A DNA stretch of 64,000 nucleotides from Berberis thunbergii (lineage: Eukaryota > Streptophyta > Magnoliopsida > Ranunculales > Berberidaceae). Below, piece by piece: positions 34,534-47,850 of the stretch (its first letter is position 1; every line of letters begins with the position of its first letter). Location of the stretch: NCBI GenBank assembly GCA_003290165.1, contig QNQO01008294.1:1-64000 (forward strand), given 5' to 3'. Both the position numbers and the translations under genes were made by a program. The notes beneath the pieces were generated by a model. That model was not told where the DNA came from, searched no databases, and worked only from the letters and a program-made list of their open reading frames with translations.

Positions 34534-34945
34534 CAGGCATTTAGTGCTTTGAGTTTTGATGTGTTGGGGTTTGATCTTAGTTTGCAGTTTTTTCCAAGGT
34601 AGGTTTGAATTGGTTAGGATAGATGGTTTGATAGATTTTTCTGAATAAAGATATCTTGCTATTTGCTATTCTTCAATCTCTTTCAATTTAATCTTCTTTT
34701 CACCCCTAATCTATAAATTTAGGGTTTTTTTTTTTTTTCTCTTAATTTTGTGAATATATTATCTCGACTTTTAGAAAATCTCACCATAGGTTATAATTCT
34801 TATTGAACATTTTTTTCTCATACTTACATTGATGCTTACAACAGATTTTTAGACTGAATCCAACATTTTGGTGTATTCTAGTATGGTGCAATATGCATAT
34901 AAACTGTAACTTCCTTATGAATTCTTTGGTAATGCTGCAATACAG

Positions 34946-35059
34946 GAAGTTCTTAAAATCAAGGAAGAGCACCCCGATGACAACCAATGTATTGTCAATG
35001 ATAGGGTGAAAGGTCATTTTAAGGTTACTCAAGCTTTTAGGGCAGGATTTCTCAAACTG
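34946..35059 (+). pseudogene. Single exon of a POL/PLL-type protein phosphatase 2C
   Basis: A 38-codon exon between ATACAG and CTG|GTACAT encodes [20 protein letters not shown] and [18 protein letters not shown]. It matches the internal PP2C segment found in POLTERGEIST and POL-like phosphatases (family form: [29 protein letters not shown]). Those proteins dephosphorylate Ser/Thr targets in stem-cell signalling at the plasma membrane. Two conserved positions differ: RAFGAG reads QAFRAG. Neighbouring exons with the metal-binding aspartates are not found, so this is an orphan fragment. It has the same orientation as the PELP1 and MADS fragments downstream. Confidence 0.75.
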
Positions 35060-36783
35060 GTACATATTATGTCTTCTATTCCCAATTATTCATTGGAAAT
35101 GGCCTAGCAAACTAAAATAAATTGCGGTAGATCCATCATTCTATTCAAAGTAGTTATCAGGGAAGTAAATATAATAGCACATATTCAACATTTTCATTTT
35201 CTTCAAAGTCCCATTTCATTCCTAAATCAAGAGCGTGATCATGTAAAATCATCATTAGAAGAGTTTTTGTGTTCATTTCTGACAAACGTCCATTTCTTGC
35301 CAATCTTGCATTTCGCTCTGCAAAGTAAACAAGGATACAGAAACACAATGCCAATGGAGATATCTACTTGCACAATACATTAATTCAGTCCATTCATTTT
35401 CACAATCCATTTATCTCGCTTCCCAATTTCTCCTTTCTGGAATTACTAACATTTTCCATACAAACCACGACACTTTGTTTCTAGCCCCCTTCTTGAAGAG
35501 GAGGTTCGAGCAATCTTACTATCCGAGGAAGCATAAACTCGGTCAATATTGGATAGTGAGACGAAGGGGATGAAAGTACGGCCTCGAAATAGAACCCAAT
35601 CTATGTGTAGCTCCTGAGTTTGATGACCCCAGCAGAGGCAAAGAGCTCCAAATATCAACTTGAGGAATTCCACTGTTCCCTGTTTTTACAGCAATTGTTG
35701 TTCGAACTGGCAAGGGAAAATGTGTACCTTTAAATCCCTGATACGTTCGTATAAGTGAGAAATTTTTCCTCACTCGAGCATTTGGCCATGCACCTTTTTA
35801 TAGTCTCCGCTTTTGGTAAAATTGATGGTTGGCCCAAAAAGATATTTCAATTTTAAAGCTTTGGTTGCAATCTAAAAACATTTCCTTTTTCTTTTCAGGG
35901 ACCGCTCTTGCATTTTCCTTGACCATTATTATGGACCACTTAGTTCAAAAAACATTGGCCCTAACACCTCAGTTTTTGACAAGTTTTACCTATGTAACAA
36001 TGACACCGACATGTGTGTCGGTGTCCAAGACGGATTACGAGGTAATCGACACCACTAAAAAAATTCACTAATGCGGGACACTCCCTTCAATATTTTTTTA
36101 TTTGTTTTTTCAGCTATAGACTTTATTTTATTATTCATATTTCTTGTGGATTCATTGCCACATATGAACAACTCGCTAAGTTGCTTTATATTCTTAGAAC
36201 ATTTATAAAAAGTTGAAAACTTAGAGATATACGAAAAGTGTCCATGATCTAAGCATGGAGTGTCAAATTGTGTTTGTTAGTGTCCAATACACATCCGACA
36301 TGGGATTTTTTTAAAATGAAGTGTCCTTGTTATATAGGCGAAGACATTACAGATTCATGACTACCATTGACATGATTATATTTGGTTATTTTACTGCCAT
36401 TTCTTGCTCTTCTTCTTCTTGCTTTCGTTCATTTTTTTCCCTTGAAACATTATGTACATTCATCATCACAAAAAGGTTTAGATCATTCAACATTTCTTTC
36501 AGCAAAAGGAAGTGAAAATAATACATTTTATTTTATTTTGCTTGATCACCATCATGCTGTTTCTTGTCTTTGTCACAATGAACTTCGAGTGCTCAGGCTA
36601 ATGCATACATGATAAGATGTTGATATGTTTCTTCTCAAGCTGAAGCTGTAATTGTTTTGAAGATCATGTCAGGCAAATGCAGTACAAATGTGTTAAAGGT
36701 GACTGATATTTCTAGTTGTTTAAGATAAAAACTTTGTGTTGCTATTGTAGGAAAATTTTCATTATACATTCGATTTCATCTGG
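35060..36783. other. No recognised gene
   Basis: Overlapping minus-strand frames at 35157-35773 are fairly long but match no family I know and overlap in different frames. A phrase TGACACCGACATGTGTGTCG at 36001-36020 and related GTGTCC...GACA phrases to about 36303 look like a short degenerate repeat element. Otherwise AT-rich. Confidence 0.4.
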
Positions 36784-37177
36784 TTAGATTGTGACTTGTC
36801 TTTCCTACTCAATGTTAAGAAATTTTCCCAGGGCTTAGCAATGCTCCCAAAGGCAAAAGGAGATGATGATAGTTGGTCCTTAATGATGCAAAAGATATTG
36901 ATATCAATAAATATTCACCTTAATGATGCCTTCCAAGGTCTGGAAGAAGGTACGGATTATGTTCTTATGATTATGATGTTCCTATATTGCAGAAATCAGA
37001 TCTAGTGAAGCTATGAGGCTCCTAGTTCCACCTGGAAAGGATCCCCCTTCTCCCTTGGGAGGTCAGGTAGCAAGAGAGACTTGTCATCAAACTGGTCAAC
37101 TGCTGATCTCCAGAGTGTCTACTATGATATTGTCCTGCTCTATGATGCTTGCTAATCCTTATCCTGTTCAGGAGTAG
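36784..37177 (+). pseudogene. PELP1/RIX1-like fragment, two exons
   Basis: Exon one (about 36784-36949) encodes GLAMLPKAKGDDDSWSLMMQ and NIHLNDAFQGLEE. Exon two (36993-37177) encodes RSSEAMRLLVPPGKDPPSPL and MILSCSMMLANPYPVQE, then a stop. The exons join in phase (GAA G|AA). This corresponds to a middle segment of plant proline-, glutamic acid- and leucine-rich protein 1-like proteins, which in other eukaryotes belong to the Rix1 complex for 60S ribosomal subunit maturation in the nucleus. The TAG after PVQE falls where the family continues, so the fragment is truncated by loss of the following exon. The assignment rests on the LLVPPGK.PP.PLGGQ motif and the LND.F.GLEE motif. Confidence 0.55.
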
Positions 37178-37320
37178 TTTTGTTAATTTCACCTTTTTTG
37201 TGGTGGTGGTGGTGGTGTGTGTGGTTAGGTTTGAAGATTTTCTTTGTATTTAAATCTTGGCTTTTCTTTGTATTGATGTTTAGGTTTGAAGATTTTCAGA
37301 TTAGACAAATTAAAGATCAG

Positions 37321-38110
37321 ATGGGTACAAGTGGTAGTGGAAGAAAGATTGGTAACATGAAGAAGCTGATACACAATGAGAAAGCAAGAAACTCTGCAAT
37401 TCCGCATTCAAGAAGAGAACCTCGGGCCTCAAGAAAAAGACTCGAGTTATCTACATTGTTCGGTGTCGATGCATGCATGCATCATTGTTTATGGGCCTCA
37501 AGGTCAGACTGAGATCTTCTCTGATGAGCCTTCTAAAGTGTGTCAGATTATGAACGACATCAACTTTTCAATGTTGACAAGAGAAAGGAGACGGGCAGAA
37601 TTCTGGGGATGGGATGAAAGGTTGGATCATATGTCTCATGATCAGTTGAGACAAATTCTTAACACAGTGGCATCTAAGACTAAAGAGATTCATTCAAAGA
37701 TCAAGGTTTTGAAAGGCAAGCAACAGAGTAGCATTATGAAAGGACCAGCCATGGTTGGCGACTATAGTAGTACACAAGCACTGATGATGGATCATCGGAA
37801 TCCAACTTGCAGCTATACACATAATGATCAGAACCCTCAGCCACAACCACTCCATATGATGTAGCGGCAGCCACTAGATCATAACAGCATGATGATGCCA
37901 TTGCCAGTAATGGGATATCCATTGGATCCTACCATGTTCTATGGGCCCTCCAATCCTATGAACTTATGTGGCAGTTCGTTGTTGATGAATCATCCTCCTA
38001 TGGTGCCATTGAACAATTATAGTAACTATGATGATGATAGCTACAATATGAGAAACCAGTTTTATTCTTTAGTGATTACAGCAAAGATGGAATATGGAAA
38101 CCAAGGATGA
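37321..38110 (+). pseudogene. Type I (M-type) MADS-box gene, frameshifted
   Basis: The first frame gives MGTSGSGRKIGNMKKLIHNE KARN. Within the MADS domain at least two small indels (about 37392-37450) shift the frame, so the DNA-binding helix is scrambled. ELSTLFGVDAC is still readable in one frame and VYGPQGQTEIFSDEPSKVCQ in another. The long second frame (37376-37864) continues with FWGWDERLDHMSHDQLRQIL and KTKEIHSKIKVLKGKQ, typical of type I MADS proteins such as the AGL47/AGL82 group. A TAG at 37862-37864 splits off a last open segment (37865-38110) rich in Met, Asn and Pro that ends with KMEYGNQG. Type I MADS factors act mostly in the female gametophyte and endosperm. This copy would not bind DNA. 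Confidence 0.7.
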
Positions 38111-38544
38111 AGAACCATCCAGTCATGGTAGTTTCCACAACCCATGTTACTGTGTTTTATGCTCAAGACTTCAAGTCGGGCACATTTCGACTCCAACATA
38201 TATGATTCTTCCTGATTTTATTTCAGAGTTTAGATTTCCTTTCAAAATGAGATAACTAAAAGTTTGGAATATAAGTGGACAAATTTTGTCAGCGTTGTTG
38301 TTTATGCATGTCGGTCTATGTAAAACAGAACCTTTCTACAATTTGGTTCAGTTATGTTCATTTGATGCCATCCTAAAGTCTACACCATACTTCAATTAGT
38401 TCAGTATTCTTCATTTGTTCTACCCACTGAGGATAACATTGTATAAACGGTTGATTGGTTGCATGAACATCCGAATATAATTTTCTAGAAATAAAACTTA
38501 TAAGATGTAATAAAAAGTCATTTGATAGCAAATGAAATTAAAAA

Positions 38545-38782
38545 AAATTGCTATGTATACCTACCATAACGCTATGGTAGAGTCTACCAAAAACGCTATG
38601 GTATAGTTTACCATAGCGTTTCAGAAACGCTATAAAAAGCCAACTTACTATAGCGTTTTTAAAATGCTATAATAGACCCTGGGTCTATTATAGCTCCGGC
38701 AGACACAACGTTTTCTAAAATGCTATGGTATCCTACCACAGCATTTTTGAAACGCTATTAATGGTGTTTTTTTCTTGTAGTG
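38545..38782. mobile_element. CACTA-type right end with TAGCGTTT-type subterminal repeats
   Basis: Inverted units such as AACGCTATGGTAGAGTCTAC and CATAGCGTTTCAGAAACGCTA lead to TGTTTTTTTCTTGTAGTG (complement CACTACAAGAAAAAAACA), an inverted CACTA terminus at 38782. No left end was identified. The PP2C, PELP1-like and MADS fragments to the left share one orientation and may be its cargo. Confidence 0.55.
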
Positions 38783-39261
38783 ATTTTCGGACAGGTACTA
38801 TAGTAGGTTGATACTACTACATCTTATTTCGATTTGGTTGTCTCATATGTATGACACCTTTTTTTGTTTGTAGGTCGATTCAGCCGTACAAGGAACTGTA
38901 AGAAAAATGTTTAGTTTTTCCACCATAATTGGACAATTTTACTTATATGTTTACCATAGATCAAATTTCTAGAAGAACAAGGCGTCACAGTTACAGTTCA
39001 TGATGAGCAAGTTGATTCAAACTTGCCGAGGATAGTAGGAAATTTTGTTAATTTCTCTTTTCACTTTTTTTTTAATAATCTAGCCAAGGATTTTAACATG
39101 TTATCCTTTTACTAAGAGCAATTTCTTATAGACAATGGCCTCAGATCCAATGTTCCCAATCAACATGTTTTTTTTTCTATTTTTTTTTCTTTTCCACTAA
39201 TTCTAACAATAAATAGATACATATTTAGTTATAGCAATTTCTCTGTTTTTCTATTGTTAAA
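38783..39261. other. No recognised gene
   Basis: Short interval between the CACTA-type end and the Helitron-related coding remains. A small frame around 38965-39040 (EEQGVTVTVHDEQVDSNLPR) has exon-like composition but no assignment. Confidence 0.35.
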
Positions 39262-40620
<1,359 letters not shown>

Positions 40621-40780
40621 GCCACCACAGCAACCAAGAATGTGTTCATTATCTATGCGAAACACATCCCCAAATGCACTGACAAACATGTATAATTTTT
40701 TTTTTCTATTTTCTCTTCTAATTTTACTTTATCAATTTTTATAAATTATAACTCATTAAATTCTTAAAATGTGTTTAGGC

Positions 40781-43700
40781 CAATTACAGATGACCGACTT
40801 CCTAATGACGATATTTCCCGTCATAGTGGTTTGGGTTTCCGGCATGAAATTGACCCACAACCTCATATAGAAGAAACACGTCATTTCTTAGGCAAAATGA
40901 TTTTTTTGTGTCCTCATTGCTCAACACTACATTGGAAATATGAAAAATTGAAGGCATCTTCATTATAGAAATCCTTTTTTGGGAACGTGTTGTTTGCAAG
41001 GAAAGGTGAAACTACGAATGTTATCTACCCCTCCACCATTGCTTCAAGTGTTGTATGAGGGAGATGATGTTCAATAAAATAATTTTCGTAGACATATTTG
41101 TGAGTATAATGTTGCGAATGCATTTACGAGTCTTGGTATTAAATTTGAGCCAAGAGTACTCAATGGGAAGGGCCCCACAAGCTTTATTATTCATGGAGAA
41201 TTACAACATCAAACGGTAGCGTTAATTCCACAATAAGGCCAAGATGTAGTTTATTCACAACTTTACATTTATGATCCCGATTCAGCATTACATACCCGCA
41301 ATCGTCGAAATCCACGTTTGAGATTGGATGTGCTCAAAATCATTCAAGATGCTTTGTTGCAGTATAATGTGTTTGTGGAAAAATATCGTCAAGCATATGA
41401 GATTTTGAATCAATCAAATTATGTTGACCAAAACATACTTGTGTATTTACACTATAGTTGTCATAAAGATCGGCGGCGTTACAATCTTCCTTCATCAAAT
41501 GAAATAGCAATTATTTTGCCAGGAGATGTCCCTGAAGTAAACACAACTAGAGATATTGTCGTATATTTGCGAGGAAATCAAGAGTTGATGAAAATTAATG
41601 AATGTCACCCAGCTTACTTACCGCTTCATTATGTGTTATTATTTCCACATGGAACTTAGGTTGGGAACCTGAATTAACTCAGTGGGATGTTACAACTAAT
41701 AGGTGTTCAAACAAATGACTTACTCAAATGGAGTTTTACATTTATCGTTTGTTCGAATGACCAACTGAGTACTCAACAATTTTGAGAGCTGGCAAATTGT
41801 TCCAGGAGTTTTTAGTAGATGCTTGGGCTTCAACTGAACAAAACCGATTAATGTATGTGAGGAGCAATCAAACAAAACTCAGTTTGGGCTCTATGAAAGT
41901 CTTACGGACATTGAGCCTAATGGGTTAAGACCAGATCAAGTTGGGAAGCGACTTATTTTGATGTCATCCTATCTTGGTAGTCCAAGACACTTGTTTGAGA
42001 TATTTCAAGATTCAATGGCTATCACACGTTATCACAATCATCCAGATGTTTTCTTAACCATGACTGCAAATTCAAACTGGCCTGAAATTATGGATGCTCT
42101 GTTACCTCACCAAAAGCCTAAGCATCGCCTAGATTTAGTTGCTCGAGTTTTTGAGTTAAAAAGAAAATGTCTAATGGATAAGATTATCAAAAGGGGCACA
42201 TTCGGTGATGTTGTAGCTCATGTCTTTACCATTGAATCTCAAAAGCGTGGGCTACCTCATATGCACGCACTTATATTCCTTCATCATTTACAAAAAATTT
42301 GCACTACCACTCAAACTGATAAGATCGTGTGTGCAGAATTTCCTGACCCGGATAAAGATCCAATGTTATTTCAAACAGTTTTACATTGTATGGTGCATGG
42401 ACCTTGTGGTGCTCAAAATTCTGGAGCATCGTGTATGGAGAATGGGAGGTGCGCAAAAAGGCATCATCGCGAATTTTCAGAAACAACAACAATGGGCCAA
42501 GATGGATATTATATTTATCGACGCCGCAATATTGGTCGAGTATATAATGTGAAGGGGCAACCAGTTGATAATAGAGATGTGGTGCCATATAATCCATATC
42601 TTTCAAGGATGTTTGATTGTCATATTAATGTGCAAGTGTGTGAGGGAATTAGATGTGTGAAATGCATACACAAATACATTTAGAAAGGTAATGATAGAAC
42701 AACAATGGTACTAGGGGGAGTAGATGAAATCCAACAGTATCTTGATGCTCGATATATTGGTCCGCCAGAAGCTACTTGGTGGATATTTGGTCTTCTTTTA
42801 CAAGAAGAAAATCCTACAGTGGTTCGATTGGCACTTCATTTACTTGGAATGCATCATGTTGTGTTCAATCCTGCAGATCAAGCACAATCAATTTTACTTA
42901 GAGCTAGACAACAAATGTCGACTTTAACTGCATTCTTTGCATGTCGTACTATAGATCCGTTTGCACGTACATTTACCTACCAAGAATTCCCCCAACATTT
43001 TGTTTGGTAGAAATCACAAAAGATGTGGACAAAAAGAAAAATGGGCTATGCAATTGGAAGAATGTACTTTGCCAGTCCTCATGAAGGTGAAATGTTTTAT
43101 TTGCGACTGCTTCTAACGGTTGTAAAATGGCCATGATCATTTGAACATTTGCGCACATATGACAATGTTTTGCACGACACCTTCAAATTAGCTTGCACCG
43201 CACAAGGACTCCTAGAAGATGATGATGAATGGATTCAGTGCCTTGAAAAGGTTGCGATCATGAAAACTGGGAATCAGTAGAGAAGATTGTTTAGTGTTAT
43301 TCTAATGGAATGTCACCTGCTTCACCTAGATTTTCTATGGACAAGGTTCTCAGTGAATATATGTGATGATCTTGCGCACCAACTTCGAACAAGGTTCAGT
43401 ATTTCAAATCCAACAGATGCTTAGACTATGGATTATGGTTTGTATCTCATAAATCAATTTCTTCAAGACTGAGGGAAAAATCTGATGAAGTTTCCACTTA
43501 TGCCCCTACCAATTGAAAATTGGGATATGATAGTTGGTAACAAACTCATATGGGAACACCGACAACTTCAGTATGATGGTCAAGTAGCCGATGCACAATC
43601 GTCTGTCGACCGTCTTAATGAGACACAACGTTCTGCTCATACTGCAATAGTGACTTCAGTTCTTGAAATAAAGGAATATATTCATTTATTTTTTAATGGA

Positions 43701-44993
43701 GGTGCAGGAACAGGTAAAACATTTTTATACAACGCCATTGCATCAAAATTTCGCAGCCTTGGACACATTGTCATTACCGTTGCATCATCTGGTATCGCAG
43801 CGTTAACATCTCATTCAATGTTTCGTATTATGTTGGATGTCATGGAAAATTCAGTGTGTGGGTTCACTAAACAGTCATTGCATGATGAGTTATTCAGGGA
43901 GACAAAACTAATTATCTGGGATGAAGTTTCGATGCAACTATATATTGTGTTGAAGTAGTTGATCGTGCACTACAAAATGTTTACAGCACCAATAAGTCAT
44001 TTGGTGGTATTATTGTTGTTCTTGGGGTTAATTTTGGCAGATATTGCCAGTGATACCCAAAGGCGTCCACGAGCAAATTGTGGCTGTATCTTTGAGGCGT
44101 TCTCAGCTTTGGTTAAACATACAAGTTCTGACTTTGAATGTGAATATGCGGTTGGATAATGGGGTAGGCGATGACGATTTTACGAAGTTTTTTACTGAGG
44201 TAATATTTTTGTGTTAAACATACATAGTTTTTTAATATGCATTTTTTTTAATTACTGATTATTTTTATTTTATATAGATTGGAAGCACCGCACAAGATGC
44301 TACTTGTTTTCCACCAATGGTTCAAAGATTTAAATGAACTAATTTTTTTGGTTTATCCTCAACTAAATGTAGTAGGCACAGTGTCTCTGAATTATTTGAA
44401 TGAGCGAACAGTTCTCTCAGCAATAAATGATGATGTGTGTGACATTAACAAAGCTACATTATCTGATTTTCCAGGAAAAATCACTGTTTATTTAGCTACA
44501 GATAAATTGGTGGAACATGTTGAAAATGATCATTCCCTTACCAACCGTTATCCAATAATTAGAATTAAAAGTAGGTTGTCCAATTATGTTGCTGAGAAAC
44601 ATCGCACCTAAAAGTTGACTTTGTAATGGAACACGTCTTATAGTTAAGCATTGTGCAACGCGTATAATTGAAGCTAAAATCTTAAATGGGGATAAGGCTG
44701 GCAATTTAATTTTCATTCCTAGAATCTCTTTATCGCCATCATCTTCTAACTTTCCCTTCAAAATGAAAAGGCATCAATTTCCAGTGCGGTTGGCATATGC
44801 AATTACGATAAACAAGTCGCAGGGTCAATCTGTGAAATACGTTGGAGTTGATTTACGAACACCGATATTCATCCATGGCCAACTTTATGTTGCATTATCT
44901 AGATACACAACTTCTAATAGAATAAGTGTCCTTTAATCTCAAGATGGATTGGATTCTACGACTAATATTGTTTATTCAGAAGTTTTGTTGTAA
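40781..44993 (+). pseudogene. Helitron Rep/helicase gene, near full length but decayed
   Basis: In order: PITDDRLPNDDISRHSGLGF (40782), VLKIIQDALLQYNVFVEKYR and RRYNLPSSNEIAIILPGDVP (41318-41659), then the Helitron-like domain at 41958-42683 with HPDVFLTMTANSNWPEI and the HUH-type motif GLPHMHALIF. The tyrosine region reads VKCIHKYI-stop-KG, where TAG at 42682 replaces the usual Tyr. The SF1 helicase part follows: [16 protein letters not shown] (Walker A, 43697), [13 protein letters not shown] (Walker B), and [20 protein letters not shown] with [16 protein letters not shown] near 44790-44930. Many stops and shifts (for example 41657, 42682, 43009, 43958) show it is inactive. An intact Rep/Hel would nick and unwind DNA for rolling-circle transposition. 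Helitron ends (TC and hairpin-CTRR) were not located. Confidence 0.85.
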
Positions 44994-46649
44994 GATTTTT
45001 TTAAAGGTATGTTTTAATATATTTTCTAATGATGTTTATATTTTTCTTTCATAATATATGAATCTAATATTTATTATACATTTTTGTAGAATTGGGATAT
45101 CATTGTCGAGGAGTTCAAAAAAACCATTAAAAAACAAAAGTATAATGTTGGGCGTCATTGGAAATTGGCAAATAAGGTAGTTACTTATAAGATGATTGGA
45201 AATAACTTATTTTATTAAAAAAATTTGCTAATATTGTGTTTGATAAAGTTTTAGATTTCTTTCATATTCCCTCCTTGCTCAAAGTTGATGCATATAGACG
45301 CAGAGTCATTTGATAATGTGATGCAGAAAATGTTTGGAGCAGTTGGTGATACATAATTGTGGGTTCCTTTTTCTCTCATGTTTTTGAAAAGAGAACGGTG
45401 GAAACCATGCTCTTGAAATGCGTATAGGTCTAAATAATATAGAGCTTTGATGTGCTTAAATGTTTTATATTGCAATATTTGATAATTAAATGATAATTTT
45501 GGCTTGTGGAGATATTATTTGGTGTTCATGGCATTGATTGCCATTATAAATTTTATGACAAGTTCAGACAGGTTTTAATATTGAAAAATACAAGGGAAAC
45601 TCTGTTGAAATTTTGATTTTTTAATTTCTTATGACATGTTCAGATAAATTACTTTATTCAAAAAAATGACATTTTGGATATAATGATATTGTGTGTGTGT
45701 CTCTTCGACTGCAAAAAAAACCTCTTTTAATACTGAAAACGGTGATTATATATTGCGCTGAGACAACAAGTTTTTGTGAATGCCAAATTATGTGAAGTAC
45801 AAATGCTTATGACAAGTTTAAATATTGAAATAGGGGAAGCTCTGTCAATATTTTAAATATTTTTAAATTTTTGTGAAAAAATTCATCTTGATATTCTTCA
45901 AAATCGAATGTGCCATTCTATTTGTCCTAATTAAATTATGTTTCTTCAACTGCTGCTTTACTAAATTGGGCATCAATTTCAACCAAAACTCACTTTGACA
46001 AAAATGGGATATTTCTTAATATTGAATTCTTTCCTTCTTATTTTTAGTTATGCTAACATTTGTTAGAGATTAAATTCCTTAGCACATTGGTTGCGTTGAT
46101 CAGTTTTATTAACGTTGTTTTACTGTTCAAGAGTATTAACTTTTTACAAAATTAATTCATCATAACTGTTGTAATATACAATTATGCAAGTGTTTTTAGA
46201 AATTGAAATAAAACCCTAAATGTGACTATTCGACATAGCCGTGAAGGTATGATGTAATCTGCGATAGTGCCAACAACACAGGTATTTCACTAGTACATTA
46301 ATGAGATAGAATAGTGGCTGAGTTTAGAAGCGATTAGGCTGGTATAATGGCATTGGGCTTATATGTTGTGTTTTCGAGTTTGCTTAGTATGACACGGTCA
46401 GATTATTGTTCCGATTTCATGATCTGATTTTTAATTGCAAAATTGAATAGACTTGGTATGTCATCAGTTAGTGTGTTTTACCATAGATTGCCGAGTCTTA
46501 AGCATGTATGATAGTTCGACTCGAGGGACTTTATTGTGGTGAATTGGGTCATGTTTGGACCTTAGCGTAGTTGTGAATTTATGAAAATTGCCTAGCTGAT
46601 TATTGTTACATGTTTGTTACATTAGATTTTGTGTAGACTCGTAGTACGT
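44994..46649. other. No recognised gene
   Basis: AT-rich 3' flank of the helicase remains. A small exon-like stretch at about 45091-45177 (NWDIIVEEFKKTIKKQKYNV, AG before and GTAGTT after) may be a last exon of the helicase transcript. Nothing else is recognised. The Helitron 3' end may lie here. Confidence 0.35.
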
Positions 46650-47850
46650 GCATGTTGATATTAGTGTAAGTATCTTTACTCCGCTGTAATGTCTGTTGCA
46701 TCGATGCTTAGAAGCTTACTCACATCATGAGTTTGGTGGTGCTTGAGATGACTCACACCTACAAACATTGAGGACGCTATTGCATGTGGCAAATTTGATG
46801 AGGTGCGGTGAGCTTCCATACACACTTGCCACAAGAAAGTGCAGTAGGACGGGTCCCGAAGGACGTGCTATGGAGATTACTGGCTTTCTCTCCCAGCGCG
46901 CTTGAGTTGGATTTGTGTTAGATTGGCAATGTTAGGCCAATCGCTCGAGTTGTTTGAGTTTGTATCCGGCCATATGGCACCCCATTAGGATACAAACAAG
47001 TCCAAAATGGTACTGGTACACGTTGTGAGATGTGTCTGGGAGAGACACATTCGTAGGTTATGTAGATACCTACGATGTGAGACACTTACGTAGAAATTTT
47101 TCTGATTTCGACTTTTGACTTGATTGCCATACCTAGGAGGCTATGCAAGATTACGATATTGTCTTTGCCTTCATCACTTGATATTTACCATGTTTGAATC
47201 ACCTATAATGACCAACATATCTTGTAAATTTGTAGTTATTGTTGAATATTAAATGTTTGTGTTGATGTTTGAACTTAGAAATATTATCCATAGAGACACA
47301 ATGTGATTCAGACTTTAGAACCTGTATAAGGACACCTTTTTCATTTTATGGATCATGTATCTCGGATTACTCACTTATTCATTATTGGGTGGCATGAATA
47401 TCTCCTGTATATTATTTTTTTTATCTATATTTAGTTCACTCGCACCAGCTAGCTTTGTGCTTTCCTGACCACGCAAAAGGTGTGCTTCTATTAGAGTGCA
47501 GACAGTGTTGGAGTTCCTGCTGATTGTGGCGCTTAGGCCCAGTTTCCAGTTGTAGACTTGTTTTGTATTGTTTAGTCGTGTCCACCCTGCATGGGTATAT
47601 GTTTTGTTTCCTTTGTGTTACTTTGTTAAATACTGGATGTTTGTATATTGGTTTTGTCGTTATGACTTTGGCGAAGCGAATCGAATACTTTTATTTTGTT
47701 CAAATTTTATCGTAGTTGTTATTTTAATTTGATTCTCGTTTCAAGAATGTGTTATATTATGATGTTGTGGCCAGGTATGATCTGCCTATATTACTGACTT
47801 AGTTCACGAACCGGCACGCTGTGATTCTCGTGATGGGTCGGGGAGTGACA
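46650..47850 (+). mobile_element. 3' part of a long LTR related to the 26519-30262 unit
   Basis: Ends GGGTCGGGGAGTGACA at 47850, the same type of end as CGGGGCGTGACA at 30262. It shares phrases in the same order, such as ACTCGCACCAGCT and TGGAGTTCC.GCT near the 3' end. A left end of the TGTAACACC type was not found, so it is 5'-truncated or too diverged. Short imperfect hairpins (GAGACACATTCGTAGGTTAT...ACCTACGATGTGAGACAC) occur at 47043-47088. Confidence 0.45.

Noticed and set aside
35157..35773. Minus-strand frames of 65-76 codons
   Set aside because: They overlap in different frames with no start context, splice sites or recognisable motif.
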